64,000 nucleotides of DNA from assembly GCF_001884105.1 (NCBI RefSeq), contig NZ_MACI01000057.1:1-64000 (forward strand), in the 5' to 3' direction. Made by a program: the position numbers and the translations under genes. Below the pieces are notes generated by a model. The model saw only the letters and a list, made by a program, of their open reading frames with translations, was not told the origin of the DNA and did not search any database. Shown in pieces: positions 1-8,309 of this stretch (position 1 is the first letter of the stretch; every line of letters starts with the position of its first letter). Source of the stretch: Bacillus luti (lineage in GTDB: Bacteria > Bacillota > Bacilli > Bacillales > Bacillaceae_G).

Positions 1-70
1 CGTTAATCGTCCGTTAGGTCGAAACGTTAGAAACCCCCACTTCAAGCTTTGCTAAGTGGGGGAGTGTTCA
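1..70 (+). mobile_element. Possible right end of an IS200/IS605 (TnpB-type) element
   Basis: A strong hairpin is seen: CCCCCACTT (34-42) pairs with AAGTGGGGG (54-62), with a smaller inner AGC/GCT stem. It is preceded by CGTTAGAAA and followed by AGTGTTCA. From memory, this layout resembles the 3' end of IS1341-type elements, where the DNA also encodes the end of the TnpB omega RNA. The tnpB gene itself would lie left of the window. A plain terminator for an upstream gene is the main alternative, but there is no T-run after the stem. Confidence 0.45.
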
Positions 71-141
71 TTTTACACATAAAAATAATCATGTTACAGT
101 GTAAAGACCTGACAAAGAATGGGAAGGAAAGGTTGTATAGA

Positions 142-1053
142 ATGACAAATGAACAAGGGATTGTAAAGGTTGAGCGGTTAACGAAGCGAATCGGTTCAAA
201 GACACTTGTAGAAAATATTAGTTTCGAAGTTAAAAAAGGTGAAGTGGTTGGTTTGCTCGGACCAAATGGTGCTGGAAAAACGACTTTAATGAGAATGATG
301 GTCGGCATGATTCGTATGACAGAGGGCGAAGTGTGGATTGACGGTCAATCTGTAAAACAGCAATTTGAAAGTACTGCCTCGAAAATCGGAGCAGTAATTG
401 AGACACCGGAATTTTATCCGTTTTTGAGCGGCTATGAGAATTTAACATATTTCGGACGCATGAATGGTAACGTGACAGAAGAACGTATCGATGAAGTAGT
501 GAAATTACTAGGGATGGGACAAGTAATCGATCGCAAAGTAAAAGCATATTCACTCGGCATGAGACAACGTTTAGGAATTGCTCAAGCGCTTATTCATGAT
601 CCAGATGTATTGATATTAGATGAACCAACGAATGGACTAGACCCTAGCGGAATACATGAAATGCGTATGTACATAAAGAAAATTGCGCATGAACAAGGAA
701 AAGCGGTTCTTGTATCTAGTCATTTACTTTCAGAAGTTGAATTAATGTGTGACAGAGTTATCATTATTCAGCACGGAGAATATGTGGCGACGCAAAATAT
801 TCAGCATAATCAAAGTGAAGAGATGGAGACAATCCGTATACGTGTAGATGATGCGAATAAAGCGGCAGAAATGCTAGATCAAGATGTTTTAATAAAAGGT
901 AATGATTTACTTATTAATGTAAAAGATGAAGAAATCCCAAATGTTATTCGGACATTGCTTGAGAAAAATGTTCAAGTGTATCGTGTATATGAAGAAAGAA
1001 AAACGTTAGAAGAGCAATTTTTAGAATTAACAGGGGGAAAAGATATTGTTTAA
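142..1053 (+). CDS. ABC transporter ATP-binding protein
   Basis: This is the cytoplasmic ATPase subunit of a two-gene ABC-2 type transporter, 303 residues. Walker A GPNGAGKTT (about 40-48), signature YSLGMRQR (about 134-141), Walker B VLILDEPTNGLDP and the SSH switch histidine are all visible. The C-terminal 90 residues resemble the extension common in bacitracin/lantibiotic-type exporters. ATG at 142 was chosen because AAGGAAAGG lies 9 bases upstream; a longer reading from TTG at 49 would run through the hairpin at 34-62. It overlaps the permease gene by 8 bases, so the two are coupled. The substrate is unknown. Confidence 0.93.
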   Translation: MTNEQGIVKVERLTKRIGSKTLVENISFEVKKGEVVGLLGPNGAGKTTLMRMMVGMIRMTEGEVWIDGQSVKQQFESTASKIGAVIETPEFYPFLSGYENLTYFGRMNGNVTEERIDEVVKLLGMGQVIDRKVKAYSLGMRQRLGIAQALIHDPDVLILDEPTNGLDPSGIHEMRMYIKKIAHEQGKAVLVSSHLLSEVELMCDRVIIIQHGEYVATQNIQHNQSEEMETIRIRVDDANKAAEMLDQDVLIKGNDLLINVKDEEIPNVIRTLLEKNVQVYRVYEERKTLEEQFLELTGGKDIV

Positions 1054-1990
1054 TTTAGTGTATAACGAACTGTATAAAATATTTAAGCGAAAGCGAACAA
1101 TCATTCCATTTGCAGTTATTGCAGTATTAATAATCGGATTAGGGTGGGTTACGGTAAAGTATTTAGAGCCGGAAACAAAAGGTTGGAAAGCCGATTATAC
1201 AGAACGAACTGTAGAAATTGAGAAAAAGCTTGGCATGAAAAAAGAAGATATTTTAGCAGAAAGATCAGGGGACGAGCTTGTAAAGGAATATCAGCTTAAA
1301 ATGAAGTATTTAGATACAGATACAGCACCAGCAAGCAGTTCTCCACTTTCTTTCATGAGAGATACAGGTTTTATCGTATTTCCAATTTTGCTTCCATTTA
1401 TCCTTGTTTATGCAAGTACAATTTTTGCGAATGAATATAGCTGGGGAACATATAAATTTTTAACGACCCGTCCAGCAAGTCGATTTAAAATTTTAACAGC
1501 AAAATTTTTAGCAATCGTAATCTTTGCAGCTTTATTGTTTATATTTAATATGATTTTCTCCGCTTTATGTGGACTTGTTATTTATAAATTCCAACAACCT
1601 GCATGGAGTGAGTTTATTTTCCAAGATGGCAGTATTATAAAACAAAATATTTTTGTAGAAGCAAGTAAGTATTATATTTTATCGTGGCTGCCGACGATTG
1701 TGTACGCAGCGTTTGCATTTATGATTTCTGTGCTAACAAGATCTAGCGGAGGCGCAATCGGTATTTCACTATTTCTTGCTTTATCAGGAAATATCGCGTT
1801 ACTTCCAGCATCTAGATATGAATGGGCAAAATTTTTATTGCCAGCAAATACAAATTTATACGGTATTTCAAAGAGCGGAAGTTTTATTGATGGAGTAACA
1901 TTCCCGTTTGCTTCCGGTATGCTACTACTTTATTTAGTCGTATTTTTAGGTATTTCTTATACTGTATTTTTAAAACGCGATTTAACTTAA
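1046..1990 (+). CDS. ABC-2 type transporter permease
   Basis: This is the membrane subunit partnering the preceding ATPase. The 314-residue protein has an N-terminal membrane helix (about 17-38), a charged extracytoplasmic stretch (about 45-105), then about five further hydrophobic segments ending in KRDLT. The start is TTG at 1046 inside the end of the ATPase gene, with CAGGGGGAAA as ribosome site. ABC-2 permeases of this shape export antibiotics or peptides; nothing here identifies the cargo. A strong terminator follows immediately. Confidence 0.88.
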   Translation: MFNLVYNELYKIFKRKRTIIPFAVIAVLIIGLGWVTVKYLEPETKGWKADYTERTVEIEKKLGMKKEDILAERSGDELVKEYQLKMKYLDTDTAPASSSPLSFMRDTGFIVFPILLPFILVYASTIFANEYSWGTYKFLTTRPASRFKILTAKFLAIVIFAALLFIFNMIFSALCGLVIYKFQQPAWSEFIFQDGSIIKQNIFVEASKYYILSWLPTIVYAAFAFMISVLTRSSGGAIGISLFLALSGNIALLPASRYEWAKFLLPANTNLYGISKSGSFIDGVTFPFASGMLLLYLVVFLGISYTVFLKRDLT

Positions 1991-1993
1991 TAA

Positions 1994-2025
1994 AAAAGCC
2001 GTTAAGTGCATCCTTAACGGCTTTT
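1994..2025. terminator. Bidirectional terminator
   Basis: AAAAGCCGTTAAG pairs with CTTAACGGCTTTT, with A-runs and T-runs on both sides. It sits between the ABC permease and the convergent amidohydrolase and serves both. Confidence 0.9.
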
Positions 2026-2027
2026 CT

Positions 2028-3173
2028 TTATGTTAATTGTTTAAGCGCTTTCTCGGCTAATAAAGCGAAATATTTTGCGCTAATTGGCAATGCTTGTTCA
2101 TCGATAGTGAACGAGGGATGGTGCCATTCATGTGTGCCACTTGTTCCCATAAAGACGAATGCCCCTGGTATGTGTTGTTGATAAAAGGAGAAATCTTCGC
2201 CAGCCATGGAAGGAGTAGGGGTAATCACGTCTAGTGACATTTCCTGTGCAGTTTGCCTACATAAATGAGTAAGACTTTTATCATTATGAACGGCAGGAGG
2301 ACCTGAATGAAAATGGAATTCTGTTTTTACACCTAGTGCATCAGAAACGCCCTTAATAATACGTTCCATTAAGGCTGGGATTTTTTCACGTGTTTCAGCT
2401 TGGAAAGTACGAACCGTACCTTCTAATGTCGCTTTTTCAGGGATAACGTTCCACGTATTTCCTGAATGGATGTTTGTAACGCTAACAACTGCATTATGAG
2501 ATGAACTTATATTTCGGCTTACAATAGTTTGTAGTGCCATAACAATTTGAGAGGATGCAACAATTGGATCTACGCCAGCATCGGGTACAGCTGCGTGTGT
2601 ACCGACTCCATGGATTTCAATTTCAAATCGATCGACTCCAGCCATTAGTGGGCCATCCTTAATACCAATTGTACCTACTGGCAAATCAGGTTTATTATGC
2701 ATGCCGAAAATAGCTTGCACATTTTGTAAATGTCCTGCATCAATAACTTTGCAAGCCCCATTACTGCTCTCTTCAGCCGGCTGGAATATAAAGCGAACAG
2801 TTCCGTTTAGGAAAGATTCTCTTTCTTTTAATAAGAAGGCTGTACCTATAATAGCAGCTGTATGAAAATCATGCCCACAAGCGTGCATTTTACCGTGGAT
2901 TTTTGAAGCATAGGATAAATTTGTTTCTTCCTGAATAGGAAGGGCATCAATATCAGCACGGATTGCTATAATTGGGCCGCTAGCATTCCCAGAGATTTCA
3001 GCAATAACGCCCGTTTCTAAACTAGAATTGATAATCGTAATGTTTTTCTCTTCTAACCAATTCCTTATGGCTTTCGTTGTTTCGAATTCTTCGTATGATA
3101 ATTCTGGATTCTCATGTAAATTTCTACGAATAGAAATAAGTTGATCAGTTAACTGCTGTAGATTTGATGCCAC
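2028..3173 (-). CDS. M20 family amidohydrolase (AmhX/hippurate hydrolase-like)
   Basis: This metal-dependent hydrolase cleaves N-acyl amino acids; 381 residues. HACGHDFHTA (about 95-104), EESSNGA and AGEDFSFY near the C terminus are the metal and catalytic motifs of the M20D aminoacylase/carboxypeptidase group, with a dimerisation domain between them. No signal peptide is seen, so it is cytoplasmic. The start is GTG at 3173, with AGAAGGAAGG 8 bases upstream. It forms a single-gene unit between two terminators. The exact acyl substrate cannot be read from sequence; a diaminopimelate deacetylase role is less likely without lysine-pathway neighbours. Confidence 0.87.
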   Translation of the reverse strand: MASNLQQLTDQLISIRRNLHENPELSYEEFETTKAIRNWLEEKNITIINSSLETGVIAEISGNASGPIIAIRADIDALPIQEETNLSYASKIHGKMHACGHDFHTAAIIGTAFLLKERESFLNGTVRFIFQPAEESSNGACKVIDAGHLQNVQAIFGMHNKPDLPVGTIGIKDGPLMAGVDRFEIEIHGVGTHAAVPDAGVDPIVASSQIVMALQTIVSRNISSSHNAVVSVTNIHSGNTWNVIPEKATLEGTVRTFQAETREKIPALMERIIKGVSDALGVKTEFHFHSGPPAVHNDKSLTHLCRQTAQEMSLDVITPTPSMAGEDFSFYQQHIPGAFVFMGTSGTHEWHHPSFTIDEQALPISAKYFALLAEKALKQLT

Positions 3174-3224
3174 TTATAATACCTTCCTTCTTAAATAAAG
3201 TATTTACTATAAGTATACAATAAT

Positions 3225-3261
3225 AAAAGAGAGGATTCTCAAATGAAAATCCTCTCTTTTT
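3225..3261 (-). terminator. Terminator of the DMT exporter gene
   Basis: AAAAGAGAGGATT pairs with AATCCTCTCTTTT, 22 bases beyond the stop of the leftward DMT transporter gene. Confidence 0.85.
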
Positions 3262-3282
3262 TATCCTGTAAAAGCCTTCGCT

Positions 3283-4191
3283 TTATGCGGCAACTTTTTT
3301 ATGTGTATGATGTTTTTGATAACGACCACGCATTGCATATGCAATTTGCGGGATTGCAATACCGATTAAAATAAGTGATACACCGAACCATTGTGAAGAT
3401 AATACAGCTTCTTTTAAAACGAATACAGACATGATTGTTGTAACTGGTAGTTCCGCTGCACCAAGAATAGTTGCTAAGCCAGAACCGATTTTTGGAATTC
3501 CGATTGTAAAGGCGATAGACGGGATAACGATACTAAATATCCCTAGTCCTAATCCGTATTTCCAAAGGCCTTGAGAAATAGCACCGTTAAAAATAAATGT
3601 AGGCGGGAATACGATCATGACTAATGTTAAAGCACCAGCCATTAATAGTACACCACGTGGTAAGGAAGGAACCTCAACTGCTACTTTACCACTTACAAAA
3701 ATATATGTTGCAAACGTAACAGCAGATAATAAACCTAAAATGATTCCAGTCATATCGAAATCACCTGCTGATTTCTCTAATAAACCACTTGATAAGAATG
3801 TACCTATAAGTAAGAGAATAACCGAAATTACTTTTTCTCTTGAAGGTAACGTTTTTGTTGCTACGGCCTCAATGATAATTCCGACCCAAACGAATTGGAA
3901 TAAAAGAATAATTGCAATAGATGCTGGTACTGTTTTTAATGAAGCATAATAAAAGATTCCAGTGAAGCTTGCTGATGTTCCTGCAACGAATAAAAGTAAC
4001 GCTTGTTTTAATGGAACGCGGTGTCTAGAAAATAGAAGTGTAATAGTAAGCAAAATAATCCAACCGAACAAATATTGGCTGCCAATTACCTCTCCAAGTG
4101 AAAAACCTTCTGCATACGCAAGTTTAACAAAAATAGCTAAAATTCCATAACTACACGCTCCTAATAAAACTAATAGAGAATAACGAAGCAT
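3283..4191 (-). CDS. EamA/DMT family transporter
   Basis: This is a membrane exporter of the drug/metabolite transporter superfamily, 302 residues with about ten hydrophobic helices in two EamA repeats (about 5-140 and 150-285). The second repeat shows the usual GAAELPVTTIMSVFVLKE segment. The C terminus is short, basic and histidine-rich (KHHTHKKVAA), a cytoplasmic tail and not a known metal motif. The ATG at 4191 has AGGAGGAA just upstream. It is monocistronic. The family exports amino acids or metabolites; the substrate is unknown. Confidence 0.87.
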   Translation of the reverse strand: MLRYSLLVLLGACSYGILAIFVKLAYAEGFSLGEVIGSQYLFGWIILLTITLLFSRHRVPLKQALLLFVAGTSASFTGIFYYASLKTVPASIAIILLFQFVWVGIIIEAVATKTLPSREKVISVILLLIGTFLSSGLLEKSAGDFDMTGIILGLLSAVTFATYIFVSGKVAVEVPSLPRGVLLMAGALTLVMIVFPPTFIFNGAISQGLWKYGLGLGIFSIVIPSIAFTIGIPKIGSGLATILGAAELPVTTIMSVFVLKEAVLSSQWFGVSLILIGIAIPQIAYAMRGRYQKHHTHKKVAA

Positions 4192-4677
4192 GAAAAATTC
4201 CTCCTATCTATATGAAATAGTTCCGTATCGAAAATATATAACTAGAGGGAAGTATACAAAATTAAAAATGAGGGGTCAAATGAAAGAAAAGTGCGACATT
4301 TTATAGAATAATAATAAAAGTATGATATTTATGCATAATCTTGAAATTAATAATAATAGAAGTATTGTAAAAACGGCATTGTATTGTATAAAGATAGCAT
4401 TTTAAAAAATATTTTTTATTAATATGTTTGTAGACATAATTGCAACGTGCTAATCAGTTGAGAAACTACGTTACCTTTGTTATGTTAATAATAATTAGAG
4501 GAGTTTCTTAATCTAGGTGAAAAGTTTCTATTATAATAGAAGGAAATGAAAACGTTTTTTTAGAAACTGTGTGAAAGGATAGTTTTTCTTATTGTCACGT
4601 TGGAAAAGTGATTTCACGAATTGTTCATAGTATTTTTATTTGTTTTTGCTACAATATGTAAGGAGAGGAGTGGAACA
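4192..4677. promoter_or_regulatory. Intergenic region upstream of ccdA with repeated 7-mers
   Basis: 486 bases without a gene. AGAAACT or its complement AGTTTCT occurs at 4461-4467, 4502-4508, 4523-4529 and 4562-4568; the two central copies are exactly 21 bases apart. A TATAAT lies at 4532-4537 and a partial catabolite-response element, TGAAAACGTTTTTT, at 4547-4560. These suggest the ccdA promoter region. No coding sequence or known riboswitch was recognised. Confidence 0.4.
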
Positions 4678-5385
4678 ATGCAAGATATTAGTATTTTTTT
4701 AGCGTTTGGCGCCGGTTTCTTATCATTTATTTCCCCGTGTTGCTTACCGCTTTATCCGGCATTTTTATCGTACATAACAGGTATGTCGGTTTCTGAGTTG
4801 AAAGAAGAAAATGCAATGCTTCGCAAAAGAAGTATGATACATACAGCGTTTTTCTTACTTGGATTTTCAATTATATTTATTGCGATTGGATTTGGTACAA
4901 GCTTTATCGGGGGCATTTTTACGGATTATAAAGATTTAATTAGACAGTTAGGTGGTATATTTATCATCGTGTTCGGTTTAATTATCGTCGGTGTGTTTAA
5001 GCCGAAGTTTTTAATGCAAGACCGTAAATTTACATTTAAGAATCGCCCGAGTGGCTATTTTGGATCAGTATTAATTGGATTGGCGTTTGCCGCAGGATGG
5101 ACTCCTTGTACTGGACCTATTTTAGTGTCCGTAATTGGATTAGCAGCAACGAACCCAGAGTCTGCAATGATTTATATGATTGCATACATACTTGGATTCG
5201 CTATCCCATTCTTCGTACTATCATTCTTTATTACGAAAATGTCTTGGATTAAAAGAAATAGTATGAAGTTCATGAAAATCGGGGGATACGTTATGATTGT
5301 CATGGGTGTCTTCTTATACTTTAATTGGATGACGAAAATTATTGTATATTTCTCAAGTTTATTTGGTGGTTTTACCGGTTTTTAG
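4678..5385 (+). CDS. ccdA: Cytochrome c biogenesis protein CcdA
   Basis: This membrane thiol-disulfide transporter passes reducing equivalents from the cytoplasm to apocytochrome c and spore-maturation thioredoxins outside. The 235 residues match the B. subtilis CcdA length, with about six transmembrane helices. The redox cysteines sit in [12 protein letters not shown] (about 17-28) and WTPCTGP (about 141-147). ATG at 4678 was chosen for AAGGAGAGG upstream; the longer reading frame from 4621 adds an implausible leader. ccdC follows, as in B. subtilis, but the intervening CheY-like gene yneI is absent. The extracytoplasmic partner is probably the YneN-like thioredoxin at 47.7 kb. Confidence 0.95.
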   Translation: MQDISIFLAFGAGFLSFISPCCLPLYPAFLSYITGMSVSELKEENAMLRKRSMIHTAFFLLGFSIIFIAIGFGTSFIGGIFTDYKDLIRQLGGIFIIVFGLIIVGVFKPKFLMQDRKFTFKNRPSGYFGSVLIGLAFAAGWTPCTGPILVSVIGLAATNPESAMIYMIAYILGFAIPFFVLSFFITKMSWIKRNSMKFMKIGGYVMIVMGVFLYFNWMTKIIVYFSSLFGGFTGF

Positions 5386-5475
5386 TATTATTCTGTGAAA
5401 ATGTTGGAAATACTAACGGAAAAGCATATAATGAAAGTATATTTTGCATATAGCCACAAAAAAGGATGAGAAAAT

Positions 5476-5982
5476 ATGAACATAGTTGTTTTATCAAGTA
5501 TCGTTGCTGTCTGTATGGCTGTTGGTGCGATGTTTATTCGTTTAAAAGCAGCTAAGAAACCTGCAACCTTGAAAAAAATTATACTTCCACCATTTTTTAT
5601 GAGTACGGGAGCATTAATGTATGTTTTTCCAGAATTTCGATTAACTCCAGCAGAAATGTTAGAAGCAATTGGTGTTGGTTTATTTTTCTCTATTTTTCTT
5701 ATTAAAACATCTAAATTTGAAATTAGAGGACAAGAGATTTATTTGAAGCGTTCAAAAGCATTTGTTTTTATATTAATTGGATTACTTGTCGTGCGGATTG
5801 TATTTAAAACATACTTAAGTCAATCTCTTGATTTAGGACAACTTAGTGGCATGTTCTTCTTGCTCGCGTTCGCAATGATTGTGTCATGGAGAATTGCGAT
5901 GTACCGTTCCTTTACGAAATTACAGAAGGAAATGGAAAAAGAAGATGGTTTTTATAATGAAAAAGATATGAAACTAACTTAA
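5476..5982 (+). CDS. ccdC: CcdC family membrane protein
   Basis: This 168-residue integral membrane protein has about five hydrophobic helices. It matches the CcdC (YneJ) family found next to ccdA in Bacillus; B. subtilis CcdC is slightly shorter. In B. subtilis it is encoded beside the cytochrome c maturation gene but is not needed for that process, so its role is open. The start has AAAGGATGAG upstream. The 90-base gap from ccdA contains no terminator, so co-transcription is likely. Confidence 0.85.
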   Translation: MNIVVLSSIVAVCMAVGAMFIRLKAAKKPATLKKIILPPFFMSTGALMYVFPEFRLTPAEMLEAIGVGLFFSIFLIKTSKFEIRGQEIYLKRSKAFVFILIGLLVVRIVFKTYLSQSLDLGQLSGMFFLLAFAMIVSWRIAMYRSFTKLQKEMEKEDGFYNEKDMKLT

Positions 5983-6002
5983 CAACTGTATATGTATGAA
6001 AT

Positions 6003-6034
6003 AAAAAGACAGCGTTTTTGACGCTGTCTTTTTA
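6003..6034. terminator. Bidirectional terminator
   Basis: AAAAAGACAGCGT pairs with ACGCTGTCTTTTT between convergent ccdC and yneK. Confidence 0.92.
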
Positions 6035-6051
6035 TCGAAAATAATATGAAG

Positions 6052-6483
6052 TTACTTTGCAAGTAAAGATTTATAGTTAGAATAATCAATCTTTTTCTCT
6101 TGCAGTTTTTTTACTAAAAATTTATGATCACGTTTCGGTGTAGCAATAATATACCCTTTAATAATTAAATCTTGTGTAATTTGAGAGGCTTTTTCTTGTA
6201 ATGCCAGTTCTCCGATTTTGCCAGCAATTTTTGATTTAGCAACATCGCGAAATAGTTCTGGAACAGGACTTACGAGCTCTTCTAACAATTGTTTTTGTTC
6301 GTCATCCCATAAATGCCTCGTTTTATTAATATAGTGCTCTTCCCAATCTAAAATGGACATACCATCTTCTTTCGGTAATCGTTTTAGGAATTTTCTGAAC
6401 ATAAAGTATCCACCGATAGACATAAGTCCTAATAAAATAACAGTCCATAGCACAATAAACCAACTGAACCACCCTTCGAGCAA
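6052..6483 (-). CDS. yneK: YneK-like DUF2621 membrane-anchored protein
   Basis: 143 residues with one N-terminal transmembrane helix (about 6-30), then a cytoplasmic helical domain rich in charged residues. The sequence and its place next to ccdC fit B. subtilis YneK (DUF2621), whose function is unknown. The start is TTG at 6483, supported by AAGGGGGGA 6 bases upstream. In B. subtilis the next gene is cotM; here the order breaks and cotM is found 34 kb further on. Confidence 0.75.
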   Translation of the reverse strand: MLEGWFSWFIVLWTVILLGLMSIGGYFMFRKFLKRLPKEDGMSILDWEEHYINKTRHLWDDEQKQLLEELVSPVPELFRDVAKSKIAGKIGELALQEKASQITQDLIIKGYIIATPKRDHKFLVKKLQEKKIDYSNYKSLLAK

Positions 6484-6554
6484 GCGTATCCCCCCTTAAT
6501 GATTGCGGTTTTCTTTTATTCATATTATAAACAGTGAGATTCATAGAAAGCAAG

Positions 6555-6582
6555 AACGCTTGGTCATTTTGACCAAGCGTTA
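6555..6582 (-). terminator. Hairpin terminator of the 98-residue ORF
   Basis: AACGCTTGGTCA pairs with TGACCAAGCGTT just past the stop of the leftward gene. The trailing T-run is weak. Confidence 0.6.
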
Positions 6583-6586
6583 TCAT

Positions 6587-6883
6587 TTAAACGAAGTATA
6601 GTTGTTCAACACATAAATTATTATTATCATCTTCTACATATTCAATGATTAATGTGCCAACTTTACGATCTTTATCTTCTGTTGTGAAAATAGAGTAAGA
6701 AGTAAAACGTGCTGTTGATAGGCCGCTTATATGTGTAGGTAAAGAAATGTAGTCGTTATCGCAGAAGAATTCCATCAGTTCAATATCTTCAAATTCTTTT
6801 CGGTCAACTTGTTTATTTGTATAGCGGCGTTGAAGCTGTTTTAAAGACTCATTCCAAGAAATTGCTTTTGTATCGTATACCAT
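6587..6883 (-). CDS. Uncharacterised 98-residue protein
   Basis: A small soluble acidic protein; no family recognised. It has no signal peptide, membrane segment or metal motif. The composition is mixed alpha/beta, ending in a run of acidic and asparagine residues (EYVEDDNNN) before a hydrophobic tail. The start ATG at 6883 has AAGGAGATAG upstream, which supports real translation. It is a single gene facing a divergent kinase gene across a large inverted repeat. Confidence 0.7.
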   Translation of the reverse strand: MVYDTKAISWNESLKQLQRRYTNKQVDRKEFEDIELMEFFCDNDYISLPTHISGLSTARFTSYSIFTTEDKDRKVGTLIIEYVEDDNNNLCVEQLYFV

Positions 6884-6968
6884 TGTGCTATCTCCTTACT
6901 GTATGTAATCATTAAGAACATACGTTCTAATCTAGTATACTCTTTTTATTAGAAAAGGGAAAGCAAAA

Positions 6969-7004
6969 AATAATGTAAGCTTGGGTTTCCAAGCTTACAT
7001 TATT
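6969..7004. repeat. Perfect 16-bp inverted repeat
   Basis: AATAATGTAAGCTTGG is followed by a 4-base loop and its exact complement. It lies in the divergent gap between the 98-residue gene and the kinase gene. No T-run follows on either side and no gene ends here, so a terminator is unlikely; an operator or old element scar is possible. Confidence 0.8.
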
Positions 7005-7137
7005 GATGCGTCCGTCATAATCTCTATTTTTTATTATAAGTTACATAAGAATAAGAAACAAGATGATATATATTTCGTTGATAGTTTTCAAAATTCTGTA
7101 TATTATAAATGTACTAAAGTGCAAGGGAATGAGAGGT

Positions 7138-7716
7138 ATGGCATATATAATTTCACTCCAAGGACCGATGGCAAGCGGAAAAACGACATTGGCTAAAAGG
7201 CTAGAGCGATGCGGGATTTCAGTTATATATGAAAATCCTTATCCAATTGTAGAAAAGCGAAAACAATTAAAGTTGGATATGAAGTCAAAAGAAGGGTTTA
7301 TTCTAAATCAAAAAATGTTTATGGAAGCAAAAATAAAGGAGTTTCAAAATGTGAAAGATTCAGTTGTGATTTTTGATCGTGGACCAGAAGACATTGAGTT
7401 TTATACACTTTTTTATCCAACGATTATAGGGGAAGAGTGGGATATAGAAACTGAATTGAAAGATGAATTATATAAATTAAGAGAATGCCGTTCGGATGCG
7501 ATTTTTTATTTAGATGTTACGAAAAAGAATGTATACGATAGAAAAAATAATGATAGAGCAAGAAACAGAAGTACATTTGCGGAGCAATTTAAATTAGTAG
7601 AAACTGAAAAAGATTGGTATAAACAATTTCCGGTAACTTATGTGGACACTAATAGATTAACAGTGGGCGATTTAGAGGTATATTTTATGGATTGGTTAAA
7701 GGAGAGAGGGCTATGA
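7138..7716 (+). CDS. P-loop kinase-like ATPase
   Basis: 192 residues with a Walker A motif GPMASGKTT at about 9-17 and a FDRGPEDIEFY segment (about 79-89), where a DRG motif commonly contributes to the phosphate-acceptor or Walker B site of small-molecule kinases. A basic RKNNDRARNR stretch looks like a lid. The start was placed at ATG 7138, with AAGGGA about 9 bases upstream; ATG 7129 is possible. The stop overlaps the next start (ATGA), so the two genes are translationally coupled. It could be a nucleotide, coenzyme or antibiotic kinase; the substrate is not identifiable. Confidence 0.75.
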   Translation: MAYIISLQGPMASGKTTLAKRLERCGISVIYENPYPIVEKRKQLKLDMKSKEGFILNQKMFMEAKIKEFQNVKDSVVIFDRGPEDIEFYTLFYPTIIGEEWDIETELKDELYKLRECRSDAIFYLDVTKKNVYDRKNNDRARNRSTFAEQFKLVETEKDWYKQFPVTYVDTNRLTVGDLEVYFMDWLKERGL

Positions 7717-8285
7717 AAAAGATACTTTTATTTGTATATCCAACATTTGCGGAGTTTGAAATAACAGTAGCAACAGCATTGCTGAAAAATAAATTTGAAA
7801 TTATTACAGCGGGTTTAACAAAAGAATTGGTTATAAGTGAAACGGGTTTGCAAGTGAAACCACATATAGAATTAAGGGAAGTGCGTGTGGAAGAATATGA
7901 GGGGATTATTATTCCAGGCGGAGATGAGATACAGATCAAGGATGCAGAAGGACTCTTTTCAGTCGTCCGTCAATTTCACGAACAAGAAAAATTAGTAGCT
8001 GCTATTTGCGCTGGACCGTATGCGCTAGCAAAAGCAGGCTTATTCAAAGAAATCCCGTATACAGTGACCATAGATTATCAAAAGCTTGATTGTTTTCCAG
8101 TAGAAAATTTTGTGTATAAAGAAGTTGTGCAACACTCAAATATCATTACAGCACAAGGACATGCATTTGTACCATTCGGAATAGCCATTGCCTCTTACTT
8201 TGGGATAGCGAACGAACATAATACAAATTTTTATGGCGGTAAGGGCAATGTGATGATGGAGAAGCTTTTACCTGAAAATGTGTGA
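7713..8285 (+). CDS. DJ-1/PfpI family protein
   Basis: 190 residues with the glutamine-amidotransferase-like fold of DJ-1/PfpI. The nucleophile elbow AAICAGPYALAKAG (cysteine about 98) and the IPGGDE turn are clear, and a QGHAFVPF stretch is present. Family members act as glyoxalases, deglycases, chaperones or hydrolases. Start ATG 7713 has GGAGAG upstream and overlaps the kinase stop; the longer frame from 7692 ignores this. Coupling to a kinase suggests a small-molecule pathway, but the function is unassigned. Confidence 0.82.
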   Translation: MKKILLFVYPTFAEFEITVATALLKNKFEIITAGLTKELVISETGLQVKPHIELREVRVEEYEGIIIPGGDEIQIKDAEGLFSVVRQFHEQEKLVAAICAGPYALAKAGLFKEIPYTVTIDYQKLDCFPVENFVYKEVVQHSNIITAQGHAFVPFGIAIASYFGIANEHNTNFYGGKGNVMMEKLLPENV

Positions 8286-8309
8286 AAGCTAGCGAATGCT
8301 AGCTTTTTT
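8285..8309. terminator. Bidirectional terminator overlapping a stop codon
   Basis: AAAGCTAGC pairs with GCTAGCTTT, followed by a T-run. The stop codon of the opposing methyltransferase gene (8299-8301) lies inside the stem. Confidence 0.8.

Noticed and set aside
49-141. N-terminal extension of the first ABC ATPase from TTG 49
   Set aside because: It starts inside the edge hairpin and has no ribosome site; ATG 142 has a good one and gives a normal ATPase start.
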